A DNA stretch of 45,684 nt. It comes from GCA-020352575 sp964600365. Lineage in GTDB: Bacteria > Actinomycetota > Acidimicrobiia > Spongiisociales > JAENVV01. The notes under the pieces are model-generated. The model was not told where the DNA came from. It ran no database searches and saw only the letters and a list, made by a program, of their open reading frames with translations. Both the position numbers and the translations under genes were made by a program. Below are positions 31,609 through 39,810 of the stretch, in pieces. Numbering within the stretch: position 1 is the first letter of the stretch; each line of letters begins with the position of its first letter. The stretch lies in assembly GCA_964600365.1 (NCBI GenBank), contig CAZRJG010000015.1, positions 1 through 45,684 of the forward strand, given 5' to 3'.

Positions 31609-32668
31609 CGACCAAATGGAAGGGGACGAACTCGTTCTGCGACGGAACTCCCCAGCAGGCCCAGAAGTCGCGGGTCGCCGGGCGCATGATCACCGCCCCC
31701 GAGCTCTCGTAGTCGTAGGGGGGTTCGGGGTGGCGGCAGATCGAGGACTCGTCCCGCAACAGGTCCATGAGCGACTCGGGGGTGTGGTGGTCGACGCCAC
31801 CGAGGATCGCGACGGCTTCGGCGAGGCGACGTACCGAGTTCTCCTGGAGCACCACCGGTCGTTCGCCCTCCACGGCTCGGGTGGCGGGGGTGAGGCAGTG
31901 GTTCGTGTGCACGAGCGGTTCGTCGCCGAGTTGGTCCACCTTCGTCGTGGTGGGGGTGGCCTCGACGGAGACAGCGTTCCCGCGGTCGTCCATGAGGAGG
32001 AAGTTGTGTCCTCCGGCAAGGGGTGCTTCGGTGATCGCGGCGAGCGCGGCATCGAAGGTCCGTTCCGCCAGCGCACTGCGGACGACGAACGGCCATGTCA
32101 CCCCGTACCACCCGTCGTCGACGGTGAGGTTGTTGATGCCGATCGCGATCCCTGCGTCGTTCATCCCGATCTGGCCGACCGTCCCATGAGTGGTGAACAC
32201 GAGTGCTCGCGGCCCGTCCGCGACTCGGATGTCGAGCAGGAACACGTGGGGGGTCGCGCTCGCGTGCATGTCCCACGTCTGGGCGAGGAAGCCACCTTGC
32301 TCGGAGGTGGCTGGAGGGGTGAGCACGGCCGTGCACTGGTCCTCGACCATCGTGCCGTGTGCCACGGCACGGACCGTGTCGATGAAGTCGGTGTACCCGC
32401 CCACGATGATCGCCTCGGCCGGGGTGATGCCTGCTGCAGCCGCCATCGATGCCATCTCGTCGAACAACGCTCGATCGTACGAGCGATGCGCATCGACCAT
32501 TCGCTCGGCGATTGCGGTCACGCCCTCGGGGGTGAGGTCGGTGCCAGAGGCCGCGAGCGTCCTGCGCTTCGCCAGGTAGTGGCGGATCTCGGTTCCGAAG
32601 CGCTCGCCGTGCGCCCCGCCCACCTCGGCAGGGGACCCGGTCGCCCTCAGCACGTTCAATCTGGCCAT
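31601..32668 (-). CDS. C45 family (acyl-CoA:6-APA acyltransferase-like) Ntn-hydrolase
   Basis: A 355-aa self-cleaving Ntn-hydrolase of peptidase family C45. The predicted processing nucleophile is C112 in MVEDQCTAV. Further family segments are FLAQTWDMHA, VFTTHGTVGQIGMNDAGIAIGINNL and HTNHCLTP. Members cleave or form amide bonds of N-acyl amino compounds. ATG 32668 with GGAGGA 5 nt upstream is chosen over 32689. It is the first gene of a two-gene operon with the GNAT and divergent from potA. An acyltransferase next to an amidase suggests acylation and deacylation of the same class of amine, which is inference. Confidence 0.83.
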   Translation of the reverse strand: MARLNVLRATGSPAEVGGAHGERFGTEIRHYLAKRRTLAASGTDLTPEGVTAIAERMVDAHRSYDRALFDEMASMAAAAGITPAEAIIVGGYTDFIDTVRAVAHGTMVEDQCTAVLTPPATSEQGGFLAQTWDMHASATPHVFLLDIRVADGPRALVFTTHGTVGQIGMNDAGIAIGINNLTVDDGWYGVTWPFVVRSALAERTFDAALAAITEAPLAGGHNFLLMDDRGNAVSVEATPTTTKVDQLGDEPLVHTNHCLTPATRAVEGERPVVLQENSVRRLAEAVAILGGVDHHTPESLMDLLRDESSICRHPEPPYDYESSGAVIMRPATRDFWACWGVPSQNEFVPFHLVDG

Positions 32669-32698
32669 GCGGTCCTCCACGTCCGGCACCTCATCCGA

Positions 32699-32712
32699 AC
32701 GCTAGGGAGCGT
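32699..32712. promoter_or_regulatory. Short inverted repeat in the C45/potA intergenic region
   Basis: ACGCT-AGGG-AGCGT, located next to a minus-strand -10-like TACGCT (32713-32708) and just before the potA -35. It is a possible operator for shared control of the two divergent operons. Confidence 0.3.
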
Positions 32713-32717
32713 ATCAG

Positions 32718-32745
32718 TTGCAGGGAGTACTCGTGCGGGTAATAC
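32718..32745 (+). promoter_or_regulatory. Promoter of the potABCD operon
   Basis: TTGCAG (32718-32723), a 16-nt spacer and TAATAC (32740-32745). The leader of about 105 nt contains a long-range pairing CGATTG/CAATCG (32776-32781 with 32814-32819). Confidence 0.5.
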
Positions 32746-32856
32746 TGCTGTTCGTGGTGGAGTGTGCGAAAGAATCGATTGAGCCGAGGCCCGCACGCGA
32801 GCGTCTTCGGTCGCAATCGGGCGAGGGGGCGAGCGATCGGATGAAAGGTGGACGCC

Positions 32857-33912
32857 ATGCCTGAAGCGGTCGAGCTCCGCGCCGTCTCGAAGCACTTCGG
32901 GGACCTCGTTGCCGTCGACGGTCTCGACCTCTCCGTGGGAGACGGCGAGTTCTTCTCCCTCCTCGGCCCCTCGGGTTGCGGCAAGACCACCACGTTGCGG
33001 ATGATCGCTGGGTTCGAGTTCCCCACGTCGGGGTCCCTGAGGATCCATGGCAACGAGATGGGGCTTCTCCCGCCCAACCGGCGGCCTGTGAACACGGTGT
33101 TCCAGTCGTATGCGCTCTTCCCGCACATGACGATCGAGGAGAACGTCGGATTCGGGCTGAAGATGAAGAAGGTCGGGTCGTCCGAGATCGTCGAACGCGT
33201 TGGCCGGGCCCTCGACATGGTGCAGCTCAGGCATCGTGCGTCCGCCAAGCCGGACCAGCTCTCGGGTGGCCAGCGGCAGCGGATCGCCCTTGCCCGGGCT
33301 CTCGTCAACGAGCCCGAAGTCCTCCTCCTCGACGAGCCGCTTGGAGCGCTCGACCTCAAACTTCGCCAGTCGATGCAGCTCGAGCTCAAGGAGCTCCAGC
33401 ACCGGGTCGGTATCACGTTCATCTACGTGACGCACGACCAGGAGGAAGCACTCACGATGAGCGATCGCATCGGGGTCATGGACGAGGGGAACCTTCTCCA
33501 GGTCGACAGCCCGGCTGGTCTCTACGAGCACCCCCGATCGCGGTTCGTCGCGAACTTCATCGGTGAGATCAACCTCCTCGATGGAGTGGTGGCGGACGCC
33601 TCGTCCGTGGATGTGAGTGGCGCGCTCATCCAAGCTGCTTCAGGGGCATCGGTCGGCGAGCACGTCGCGCTGGGCATCCGGCCAGAGCGACTCTCGATCG
33701 CTGCCGATGCGGTCGCAGAGGGCAGGGGTCGTATCGAGGGAACCGTGACCGCTCGCATCTACCACGGGGACCTCCACTTCTACTCCGTCGAGACCGTGGC
33801 GGGAACGCTGCGGGTCAAGGAGGAGAACCGCCCGGGGCTCCCCCTCCACGACGAGGGCGCCAGGGTCACGGTGCACTGGAACCCGGCCTCCGTCTCGGTG
33901 CTCGTCGACTGA
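32857..33912 (+). CDS. potA: Polyamine-type ABC transporter ATP-binding protein
   Basis: A 351-aa ATPase of an importer. Walker A is GPSGCGKTTT (37-46), Q-loop VFQSYALFPHMT, signature LSGGQRQR (135-142), Walker B VLLLDEP (155-161) and switch H in VTHDQEEALTMSD. The C-terminal TOBE region (about 240-351, GIRPERLSIA, IYHGDLHFYSVE) is as in PotA/spermidine-putrescine importers. ATG 32857 has AAAGGTGG upstream; a GTG at 32848 lies inside that site. The stop overlaps the potB start by one base (TGATG). The substrate is probably a polyamine or similar cation. Confidence 0.93.
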   Translation: MPEAVELRAVSKHFGDLVAVDGLDLSVGDGEFFSLLGPSGCGKTTTLRMIAGFEFPTSGSLRIHGNEMGLLPPNRRPVNTVFQSYALFPHMTIEENVGFGLKMKKVGSSEIVERVGRALDMVQLRHRASAKPDQLSGGQRQRIALARALVNEPEVLLLDEPLGALDLKLRQSMQLELKELQHRVGITFIYVTHDQEEALTMSDRIGVMDEGNLLQVDSPAGLYEHPRSRFVANFIGEINLLDGVVADASSVDVSGALIQAASGASVGEHVALGIRPERLSIAADAVAEGRGRIEGTVTARIYHGDLHFYSVETVAGTLRVKEENRPGLPLHDEGARVTVHWNPASVSVLVD

Positions 33913-34799
33913 TGGCACTGGAGGAGCCCACCGAGGTCACCCCCGAGCTCGAACGGGACGCGCGGCGCGCCGACTCCCGGAGGGGGATGCTCATTGCGGC
34001 TCCGAGCGCCGCCTACCTCGTCCTCTTCTTCGCCATCCCGCTCGTCATCGTCTTCGTCTACTCGTTCGCCCGGCGTTCCTCCACGGGGGCAACCGTCCTC
34101 GACGGGTGGAACCTCGACAGCTACCGACGCCTCTTCGACCCCCTTGTCGGCGAGATCGCCCTCCGATCCTTCGGGCTCGCACTCGCCACGACCCTCATCT
34201 GCCTCCTGCTCGCCTACCCGCTGGCGTACTTCATGGCGACCCGGAGCGATCGTGTCCGCAACGTCCTGCTCGTGCTGGTCATGATCCCCTTCTGGTCCAA
34301 CTTCTTGGTCCGTACCTACGCCTGGAGGGTGCTCCTCGGTTCAGACGGTCCCGTTTCGCAGCTGAGCCAGCTCTTCGGCGGAGAGCCGATCCGGATCCTC
34401 TTCACCAACACGGCGGTGCTCATCGGGCTCGTCTACGGGTTCCTGCCGTTCATGGTCCTGCCGCTGTATGCCGCGCTCGACCGAATGGATTGGAGCCTCG
34501 TGGAGGCTGCCCGAGACCTCTACGCCGACGGCCGGACGGCCTTTCGCCGCGTGACCTTCCCCCTCTCCATGCCGGGTGTGATCGCCGGGTCCGTGCTCGT
34601 GTTCATCCCGAGCCTCGGCGCCTACGTCACCCCTGCGCTCCTTGGTGGTGCGCGGACGACTCTGCTCGGCGACTACATCGTGAGCCAGTTCCTCGCGGCG
34701 CGCAACCAACCGTTCGGGTCTGCCCTCTCGGTGGCCGTCATGACGGTCATGCTCGGTGCCACGGTCATCTACTTCCGTCGTGGTGGGAGGACCCTGTGA
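33912..34799 (+). CDS. potB: Polyamine-type ABC transporter permease 1
   Basis: A 295-aa inner-membrane permease with six spans. The EAA loop contacting the ATPase is visible as DWSLVEAARDLYADGRTAFRRVTFPLSMPG. VLVMIPFWSNFLVRTYAWRVLL is typical of PotB/PotH. The N terminus has a short acidic and basic cytosolic extension of about 30 residues. It overlaps potA by 1 nt and potC by 4 nt. Confidence 0.93.
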   Translation: MALEEPTEVTPELERDARRADSRRGMLIAAPSAAYLVLFFAIPLVIVFVYSFARRSSTGATVLDGWNLDSYRRLFDPLVGEIALRSFGLALATTLICLLLAYPLAYFMATRSDRVRNVLLVLVMIPFWSNFLVRTYAWRVLLGSDGPVSQLSQLFGGEPIRILFTNTAVLIGLVYGFLPFMVLPLYAALDRMDWSLVEAARDLYADGRTAFRRVTFPLSMPGVIAGSVLVFIPSLGAYVTPALLGGARTTLLGDYIVSQFLAARNQPFGSALSVAVMTVMLGATVIYFRRGGRTL

Positions 34800-35623
34800 G
34801 CGTCGGTCTGCGGCCCGGGAGCCGCTCGGAGCGATCGATGGCGACGGCGTCGGCGGTGGTCTTCGTCTTCCTCTACGCCCCGATCCTCGTGCTCTTCTTC
34901 TATTCGTTCAACGACAACGACAACGTCGGGGTGTGGACCGAGTTCTCCTTCCGCTGGTACACGGAGATGTTCCAGAACGATGCTGTGATGGGAGCCCTCC
35001 GGAACTCCCTGATCGTCGCGCTCGTATCCACCGTCGTCTCCACCGTGCTGGGGACGGCGACCGCACTCGCCCTGGAGCGGTTCAGGTTCCGTGGGAGGGG
35101 CCTCTTCGATGGCCTCAGCTACCTGCCGGTGATCATCCCCGACGTGACGATGGCGGTGATGATGCTCCTGTTCTTCGTCTCGTTCTTCCGGATTCTCGCC
35201 GGCACCGGGCTCTCGCTCGAGTTCGGCCTCGGGACCATCTCCCTCAGCCACATCGCGTTCAACATCTCGTTCGTGGCCATCGTGGTCCGGGCGAAGCTGG
35301 CCCAGCTCGACACGTCGTTGGAGGAGGCGGCCGCCGACCTCTACGCCGATCGCTGGACGGCGTTTCGTCTCGTGACGCTCCCCCTCATCGCACCGGCCGT
35401 CGTGGGAGGAGCCCTCCTCGCACTCACGCTCTCCCTCGACGACGTGGTCGTGACCAGCTTCGTGTCCGGACCGGGCTCCACGACCCTCCCGGTCTACGTG
35501 TTCGGCCTCGTCCGACGGGGGGTCACCCCCTTGATCAATGCCGTCTCGGTCGTCATGCTTGCTGCCTCGATCTCCCTCGTGCTCTTCTCGCTGGTCTTCC
35601 AGCGACGGGCTGAGGAGGACTGA
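34796..35623 (+). CDS. potC: Polyamine-type ABC transporter permease 2
   Basis: A 275-aa permease with six spans, matching PotC/PotI: FLYAPILVLFFYSFND, FSFRWYTEMFQN, SYLPVIIPDVTMAVMMLLFF, and the EAA loop DTSLEEAAADLYADRWTAFRLVTLPLIAP. The start is GTG 34796 inside the potB stop (GTGA). It forms the heterodimeric channel with PotB. A hairpin follows before potD. Confidence 0.93.
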   Translation: MSVGLRPGSRSERSMATASAVVFVFLYAPILVLFFYSFNDNDNVGVWTEFSFRWYTEMFQNDAVMGALRNSLIVALVSTVVSTVLGTATALALERFRFRGRGLFDGLSYLPVIIPDVTMAVMMLLFFVSFFRILAGTGLSLEFGLGTISLSHIAFNISFVAIVVRAKLAQLDTSLEEAAADLYADRWTAFRLVTLPLIAPAVVGGALLALTLSLDDVVVTSFVSGPGSTTLPVYVFGLVRRGVTPLINAVSVVMLAASISLVLFSLVFQRRAEED

Positions 35624-35631
35624 ACCGACGA

Positions 35632-35650
35632 GACCGGCTGCGTGCCGGTC
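35632..35650 (+). promoter_or_regulatory. Intercistronic hairpin between potC and potD
   Basis: Perfect 7-bp stem GACCGGC-TGCGT-GCCGGTC in the 44-nt gap, with no T-run. Such hairpins protect or trim mRNA so that the binding protein is made in excess over the permeases. Confidence 0.4.
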
Positions 35651-35667
35651 GCCGAAAGGAACGACAC

Positions 35668-36747
35668 ATGGTGAAACGAATGCTCCTGCTGCTCCTGGTG
35701 TTTGCCGTTGCGGTGGCCGCCTGTGCCAGTGGCGACGATGCGGTCGCATCGGCGTCCGACTGCGCGGCGGGGGAGGTCGACGGTGACCTCAACTTCTACA
35801 ACTGGTCGGAGTACATCGATCCCGACCTCATCACGGCCTTCGAAGAGGAGTACGGCGTCGACGTCGTCGAGACGTTCTTCGAGTCGAATGAGGCCATGCT
35901 CGCCCAGGTGCAGGGCGGGATCTCCTACGACCTCGTCGTCCCGTCGGACTACATGGTCTCGATCATGATCGAAGAAGGCCTCCTCGTGGAGTTGAACAAG
36001 GACGCGATCCCCAACTTCTCGAACATGGACCCGGCCTTCACGTCCCAGCCCTACGACGATGGCGCCAACTACTCGATCGCCTACCAGTACGGCACGACGG
36101 GCCTCGGAGTGAATGTCTCCCTCGTCGGTGAGGACTTCCCTGTGTCGTGGGCGCTCCTCTTCGACCCGGAGCTGACGTCCACCTTCCCGGGTGGCGTGTC
36201 GGTGCTCAACGACCCTCGTGAGACGATGGGCGCGGCCCTCATGTACCTCGGGTACTCGTTGAACGACACGGATCCCGACCACCTCGCCGAGGCCGAAGCC
36301 GTGATCGCGGAGGCGAAGGACAACATCACCGCGTTCGACTCGGACCAGTACGACGAGGTCCTCGCCGCCGGCGAGGTCGCGGTCGCGCACGGCTACTCGG
36401 GCAACATGATCGTGTCGATCGGCGAGGCGGACAATCCGACCGACTTCGTGTACATCCTCCCTGAGGAGGGGGCGACACTCTGGATCGACAACATGGCGAT
36501 CCCGACGAACGCCAAGTCCGTGTGCACCGCGCACACGTTCATCGACTTCCTGTTGGACGCCGAGAACGGTGCGGCGCTCACGAACTGGAACTACTACGGG
36601 AGCCCGAACGCCGCTGCGGTCCCGTTCCTCGACGAGGAGGTCGTGGACTTCTACGAGGCCACCGGTTCGGCGAACACCGAGGTGATCGAGGACCAGGGCG
36701 ACTACGAGATCAATTACACCGACGCCCTCGCCCGGGCGAAGAGTTAG
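35668..36747 (+). CDS. potD: Polyamine-type extracellular substrate-binding lipoprotein
   Basis: A 359-aa lipoprotein. The signal peptide ends at lipobox AVAAC (C19). The mature protein shows the PotD pattern: LNFYNWSEYIDPDLITAFEEEYGVDVVETFFESNEAMLAQV, YDLVVPSDYMVSIMIEEGLL and PEEGATLWIDNMAIPTNAK. Binding-site tryptophans and acids of polyamine binders occur at the expected places (W in YNWSEY, W of TLWIDN). AAAGGA precedes the ATG. A strong hairpin terminator ends the operon. Confidence 0.93.
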   Translation: MVKRMLLLLLVFAVAVAACASGDDAVASASDCAAGEVDGDLNFYNWSEYIDPDLITAFEEEYGVDVVETFFESNEAMLAQVQGGISYDLVVPSDYMVSIMIEEGLLVELNKDAIPNFSNMDPAFTSQPYDDGANYSIAYQYGTTGLGVNVSLVGEDFPVSWALLFDPELTSTFPGGVSVLNDPRETMGAALMYLGYSLNDTDPDHLAEAEAVIAEAKDNITAFDSDQYDEVLAAGEVAVAHGYSGNMIVSIGEADNPTDFVYILPEEGATLWIDNMAIPTNAKSVCTAHTFIDFLLDAENGAALTNWNYYGSPNAAAVPFLDEEVVDFYEATGSANTEVIEDQGDYEINYTDALARAKS

Positions 36748-36762
36748 TCAGATCCCCTACGG

Positions 36763-36794
36763 GTGAGGGCCCCGGCGGATGCCGGGGCCCTCAC
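36763..36794. terminator. Bidirectional terminator between potD and the Lrp gene
   Basis: A perfect 14-bp stem (GTGAGGGCCCCGGC with GCCGGGGCCCTCAC) and a GGAT loop, lying between convergent genes. There is no T-run on either side. Confidence 0.65.
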
Positions 36795-36819
36795 GTGCGT
36801 CCGGGGTGGGTCCCGCCGC

Positions 36820-37263
36820 TCAGCGGGTTCCCCAGTCGTACGTCTGTTTCTCGAGCCGCAGGTAGACGAAGATCTCCGCCCGCCTCACGCCATCGATCTC
36901 GCGCACGGTCGACATGGTTGACATGAGCGCCTCGGAGTCCTCGGCCACGACCTCGATGAGGACATCGAAGCGACCGGAGACGACGACTACGTAGTCCACC
37001 TCGTCGAGGGCGGCGAGCGCCGAGGCCACCGGGGCCGTTGGCCCCTCCACTTCGATCCCGACCATGGCCTGGACCGTGAACCCGAGTGTCGTGGGGTCGG
37101 TGACCGCTACGACCTGCATGACGCCTTCTTCGATGAGGTGCAACACCCGTTGGCGCACGGCGGGCGGGGAGAGCCCGACCCTCGGGCCGAGCGTCGAGAA
37201 CGGCATTCGACCGTCTTCCTGCAGGACCTCGATGATCGCCTTGTCGGTGCCGTCGAGTTTCAT
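36820..37263 (-). CDS. Lrp/AsnC family transcriptional regulator
   Basis: A 147-aa DNA-binding regulator. The N-terminal winged helix-turn-helix is MKLDGTDKAIIEVLQEDGRMPFSTLGPRVGLSPPAVRQRV; the C-terminal RAM ligand domain contains TVQAMVGIEVEG, GRFDVLIEVVAED and IDGVRRAEIFVYL. It is the last gene of the aminotransferase-ald-lrp operon (4-nt overlap with ald). It probably senses an amino acid or amine and controls this operon and the divergent dehydrogenase operon at 39.7 kb. Confidence 0.93.
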   Translation of the reverse strand: MKLDGTDKAIIEVLQEDGRMPFSTLGPRVGLSPPAVRQRVLHLIEEGVMQVVAVTDPTTLGFTVQAMVGIEVEGPTAPVASALAALDEVDYVVVVSGRFDVLIEVVAEDSEALMSTMSTVREIDGVRRAEIFVYLRLEKQTYDWGTR

Positions 37264-38339
37264 CGCAGGGCCCCAGCCACGACTGGGTGGGTGATCGCAC
37301 CATCCCTGGTGTTGATGCCACTCCCGAGCTCGGGCCGGCGCCGGACCGCTTCGTCGATGCCGAGCGAGGCGATGGCGACGAGGTAGGGAGCTGTGGCGTT
37401 CGTGAGCGCGAACGTGGACGTGCGGGGCACGGCCCCGGGCATGTTGCCGACGGCGTAGTGGACCACGTCGTGGAGCACGAAGGTGGGCTCGAGGTGGCTC
37501 GTCTCACGGCTCGTCTCCACGCACCCACCTTGGTCGATGGCCACGTCGACGACCACCGCGCCGCGCTGCATCGATCGGACGTGTTCCTCGGTGATGACGT
37601 GGGGGGCCTTGGCTCCCGGTACGAGGACGGCACCGATGACGAGGTCTGCCTGTGCGACCGCCTGTGCGACGGCCTGGCGGCTGGAGGTGATCGTCGTCAT
37701 CCGACCGAAGAGCAACTCATCGAGCGTTCGCAGGCGGGCGACGTCGAGGTCGAGGATCGTCACCTCTGCGCCCATGCCGGCCGCCATCCGGGCGGCGTTC
37801 CACCCCACGTGCCCGGCGCCCACGACGACGACGTGGGCCGGAGCGACCCCGGGGACGCCCCCGAGGAGGACCCCACGGCCGCCGCGGGCTGCTTCGAGGT
37901 GGGTGGCACCGGCCTGTACGGAGATGCGGCCCGCCACTTCGCTCATCGGGGCGAGGAGCGGCAACCTGCCGGCGACCTCGACGGTCTCGTAGGCGATCGC
38001 CGTCGTGCCGGCATCCACGAGGGCCTCCGCAACGGTGGGGTAGGCCGCGAGGTGGAGGAACGTGAAGAGGGTGAGGTCGGGTCGCAGGAACCCGAATTCG
38101 TGCAGCTGGGGCTCCTTCACCTTGCAGACGATGTCGGCGGCCCACGCTTCGGTCGCGTCGGGGACGATGGTCGCCCCGGCGGCCGCGTAGGCCTCGTCGT
38201 CGATCCCGGCACCGGCACCGGCGCCGGCTTGGACGAGTACTTCCACGCCATGCGCCGCGAGCTCGTACACCCCGGCCGTGGTGATGGCGACCCGCCGCTC
38301 GCTCGGCTTGGTCTCGGTGGGGACTCCGACGGTGGTCAT
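37260..38339 (-). CDS. ald: Alanine dehydrogenase
   Basis: A 359-aa NAD-dependent enzyme that converts L-alanine to pyruvate and ammonia. It starts MTTVGVPTETKPSERRVAITTAGVYEL with the conserved ExKxxExRVAxTP-like segment. VCKVKEPQ contains the catalytic lysine, FTFLHLA the catalytic-histidine region, and VVVVGAGHVGWNAARMAAGMGAEV the Rossmann motif. The ending APYLVAIASLGIDEAV is typical. The ATG at 38339 overlaps the aminotransferase stop by 4 nt, so it can recycle alanine made by a pyruvate-using aminotransferase. Confidence 0.95.
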   Translation of the reverse strand: MTTVGVPTETKPSERRVAITTAGVYELAAHGVEVLVQAGAGAGAGIDDEAYAAAGATIVPDATEAWAADIVCKVKEPQLHEFGFLRPDLTLFTFLHLAAYPTVAEALVDAGTTAIAYETVEVAGRLPLLAPMSEVAGRISVQAGATHLEAARGGRGVLLGGVPGVAPAHVVVVGAGHVGWNAARMAAGMGAEVTILDLDVARLRTLDELLFGRMTTITSSRQAVAQAVAQADLVIGAVLVPGAKAPHVITEEHVRSMQRGAVVVDVAIDQGGCVETSRETSHLEPTFVLHDVVHYAVGNMPGAVPRTSTFALTNATAPYLVAIASLGIDEAVRRRPELGSGINTRDGAITHPVVAGALR

Positions 38340-39661
38340 GCCCCGCGCTCGGCTTGCATCTCGGACCACGCTATGTCGAGCGCCTCTCGGGAGATCCGCA
38401 CTATCTCATCGAACTCCTCGGGGCCGGCGATGAGTGGCGGTGAGTACTGGAGGATCGGGGCACCCCGACCGTCTGCCCGGGCGATCATGCCGAGGCGGAG
38501 AAGGAGTGGCTTGAGCCGTCCGACGATGTCGGCTGCCTCATCGGCGTCGAACGGGACCCCGTGCTCGGGGTCCTTCTGGAGCTCGACGGCGTAGAAGTAG
38601 CCGGTGCCGCGCACCTCGGCGGCAATGGGGTGCTCGAGGAGCGTTTCCAACTTCTCGCGGAAGAGGTCCTGGTGGCGTGCGGCGTGGTCGATGATCCCCT
38701 CCGCCTCCATCGCCTCGATGTTGGCGAGGGCGACGGCGCAGGAGACGGGGTGGCCACCGAAGGTGATGCCGTGCCAGAAGAGGTCGCCGCCATCCTTGAT
38801 GGCCTCGGCGACGTGTGGCCTCGTGATGACGCCGCCGAGGGGTGCGTACCCCGAGGTGGCGCCCTTGGCGAAGGTGATCATGTCGGGCACGTAATCGAAC
38901 TTCTGCCCGCCGAACCAGGTCCCGAGTCGGCCGAAGGCGCAGATCACCTCGTCGGAGACGAGCAGCACTCCGTAGGTGTCGCAGATCTCCCGGACCCGCT
39001 GCCAGTAGCCGTCCCAGGGGACGAAGCACCCGCCGGAGTTCTGGACCGGCTCGAGGAACACGGCTGCAACGGTCTCGGGGCCCTCATCGAGGATGACCCG
39101 CTCGATGGCCTCTGCTGCGTCGGGGTCGGTCGTGGTCGGCACATGGCGGGTGAGGTCGTTGAGCATCGGCTCGAACGGCGCGCGGATCGGGGGAATGGAG
39201 GTGATGGCGAGGGCGCCGAGCGTGGTCCCGTGGTAAGCGGTCTGCCGAGAGATCACCTTCACGCGCTCCGTCTCGCCCTTTGCGAGGAAGTACTGGCGGG
39301 CGAGCTTCCAGGCGGACTCGACCGCCTCGGAACCGCCGGAGGTGAAGAAGACGCGATCCATGTCGCCGGGCGCGAGTTCGGCGAGCTTGGCCGCAAGCTC
39401 TGCAGCCGGCACGTGCGCCCCTCCCCATACGGGGTAGTAGGCCATCGTCTCCGCCTGCTTGGAGGCGGCGTTGGCGAGGTCCGACCTGCCGTGGCCGATC
39501 GCGGTGACGAAGAGGCCGGCGAGCGCGTCGAGGTATCGGTTTCCCTCGGTGTCCCACAGGTAGCAGCCGTCGCCCCGCTCGATCACCATCGGGCCGGTGT
39601 CGGGGACGTGTGCGAAGTGGAGCCACAGGTGGTCCATGGCAGTGCGGCGGATATCGCTCAT
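38336..39661 (-). CDS. Class III (omega-amino) aminotransferase, beta-alanine/putrescine:pyruvate type
   Basis: A 441-aa PLP enzyme. The Schiff-base lysine is K266 in ITFAKGATSGYAPLGG; VVSDE-type LLVSDEVICAFGRLG supplies the PLP-ring aspartate; FFTSGGSEAVESAWKLAR binds phosphate. HLWLHFAHV near the start and the overall length are typical of omega-amino acid or diamine:pyruvate aminotransferases. It would turn an omega-amine into a semialdehyde while making alanine, in line with the coupled ald gene. ATG 39661 has GGAGG 7 nt upstream and its own promoter (39688-39716). Confidence 0.92.
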   Translation of the reverse strand: MSDIRRTAMDHLWLHFAHVPDTGPMVIERGDGCYLWDTEGNRYLDALAGLFVTAIGHGRSDLANAASKQAETMAYYPVWGGAHVPAAELAAKLAELAPGDMDRVFFTSGGSEAVESAWKLARQYFLAKGETERVKVISRQTAYHGTTLGALAITSIPPIRAPFEPMLNDLTRHVPTTTDPDAAEAIERVILDEGPETVAAVFLEPVQNSGGCFVPWDGYWQRVREICDTYGVLLVSDEVICAFGRLGTWFGGQKFDYVPDMITFAKGATSGYAPLGGVITRPHVAEAIKDGGDLFWHGITFGGHPVSCAVALANIEAMEAEGIIDHAARHQDLFREKLETLLEHPIAAEVRGTGYFYAVELQKDPEHGVPFDADEAADIVGRLKPLLLRLGMIARADGRGAPILQYSPPLIAGPEEFDEIVRISREALDIAWSEMQAERGA

Positions 39662-39685
39662 CGGGGCCTCCGGTCGGTTGCCATC

Positions 39686-39782
39686 AATATAGACGTTGGC
39701 GGGACCCCTCGTACAACGAAAACGTCGAAACACGGCCCTGTACCGACGATTCGATTGCGGCGCTCCAAACGATCGGCAATAC
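39686..39782. promoter_or_regulatory. Divergent control region, aminotransferase/ald/lrp versus mmsA operon
   Basis: Minus strand: TTGTAC (39716-39711), 17-nt spacer, TCTATA (39693-39688), overlapping TATATT. Plus strand: TTGCGG (39755-39760), 16-nt spacer, CAATAC (39777-39782). A dyad TCGT-ACA-ACGA (39709-39719) covers the minus-strand -35 and is a candidate site for the Lrp-type regulator. The stretch is AT-richer than its flanks. Confidence 0.55.
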
Positions 39783-39810
39783 TCCTCCTGTCAGCAGCCC
39801 CAGGTGACAC

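Noticed and set aside
35632..35650. Hairpin between potC and potD as a terminator
   Set aside because: The stem is short, no T-run follows, and potD is needed by the same transporter, so an mRNA-stability role is more likely.
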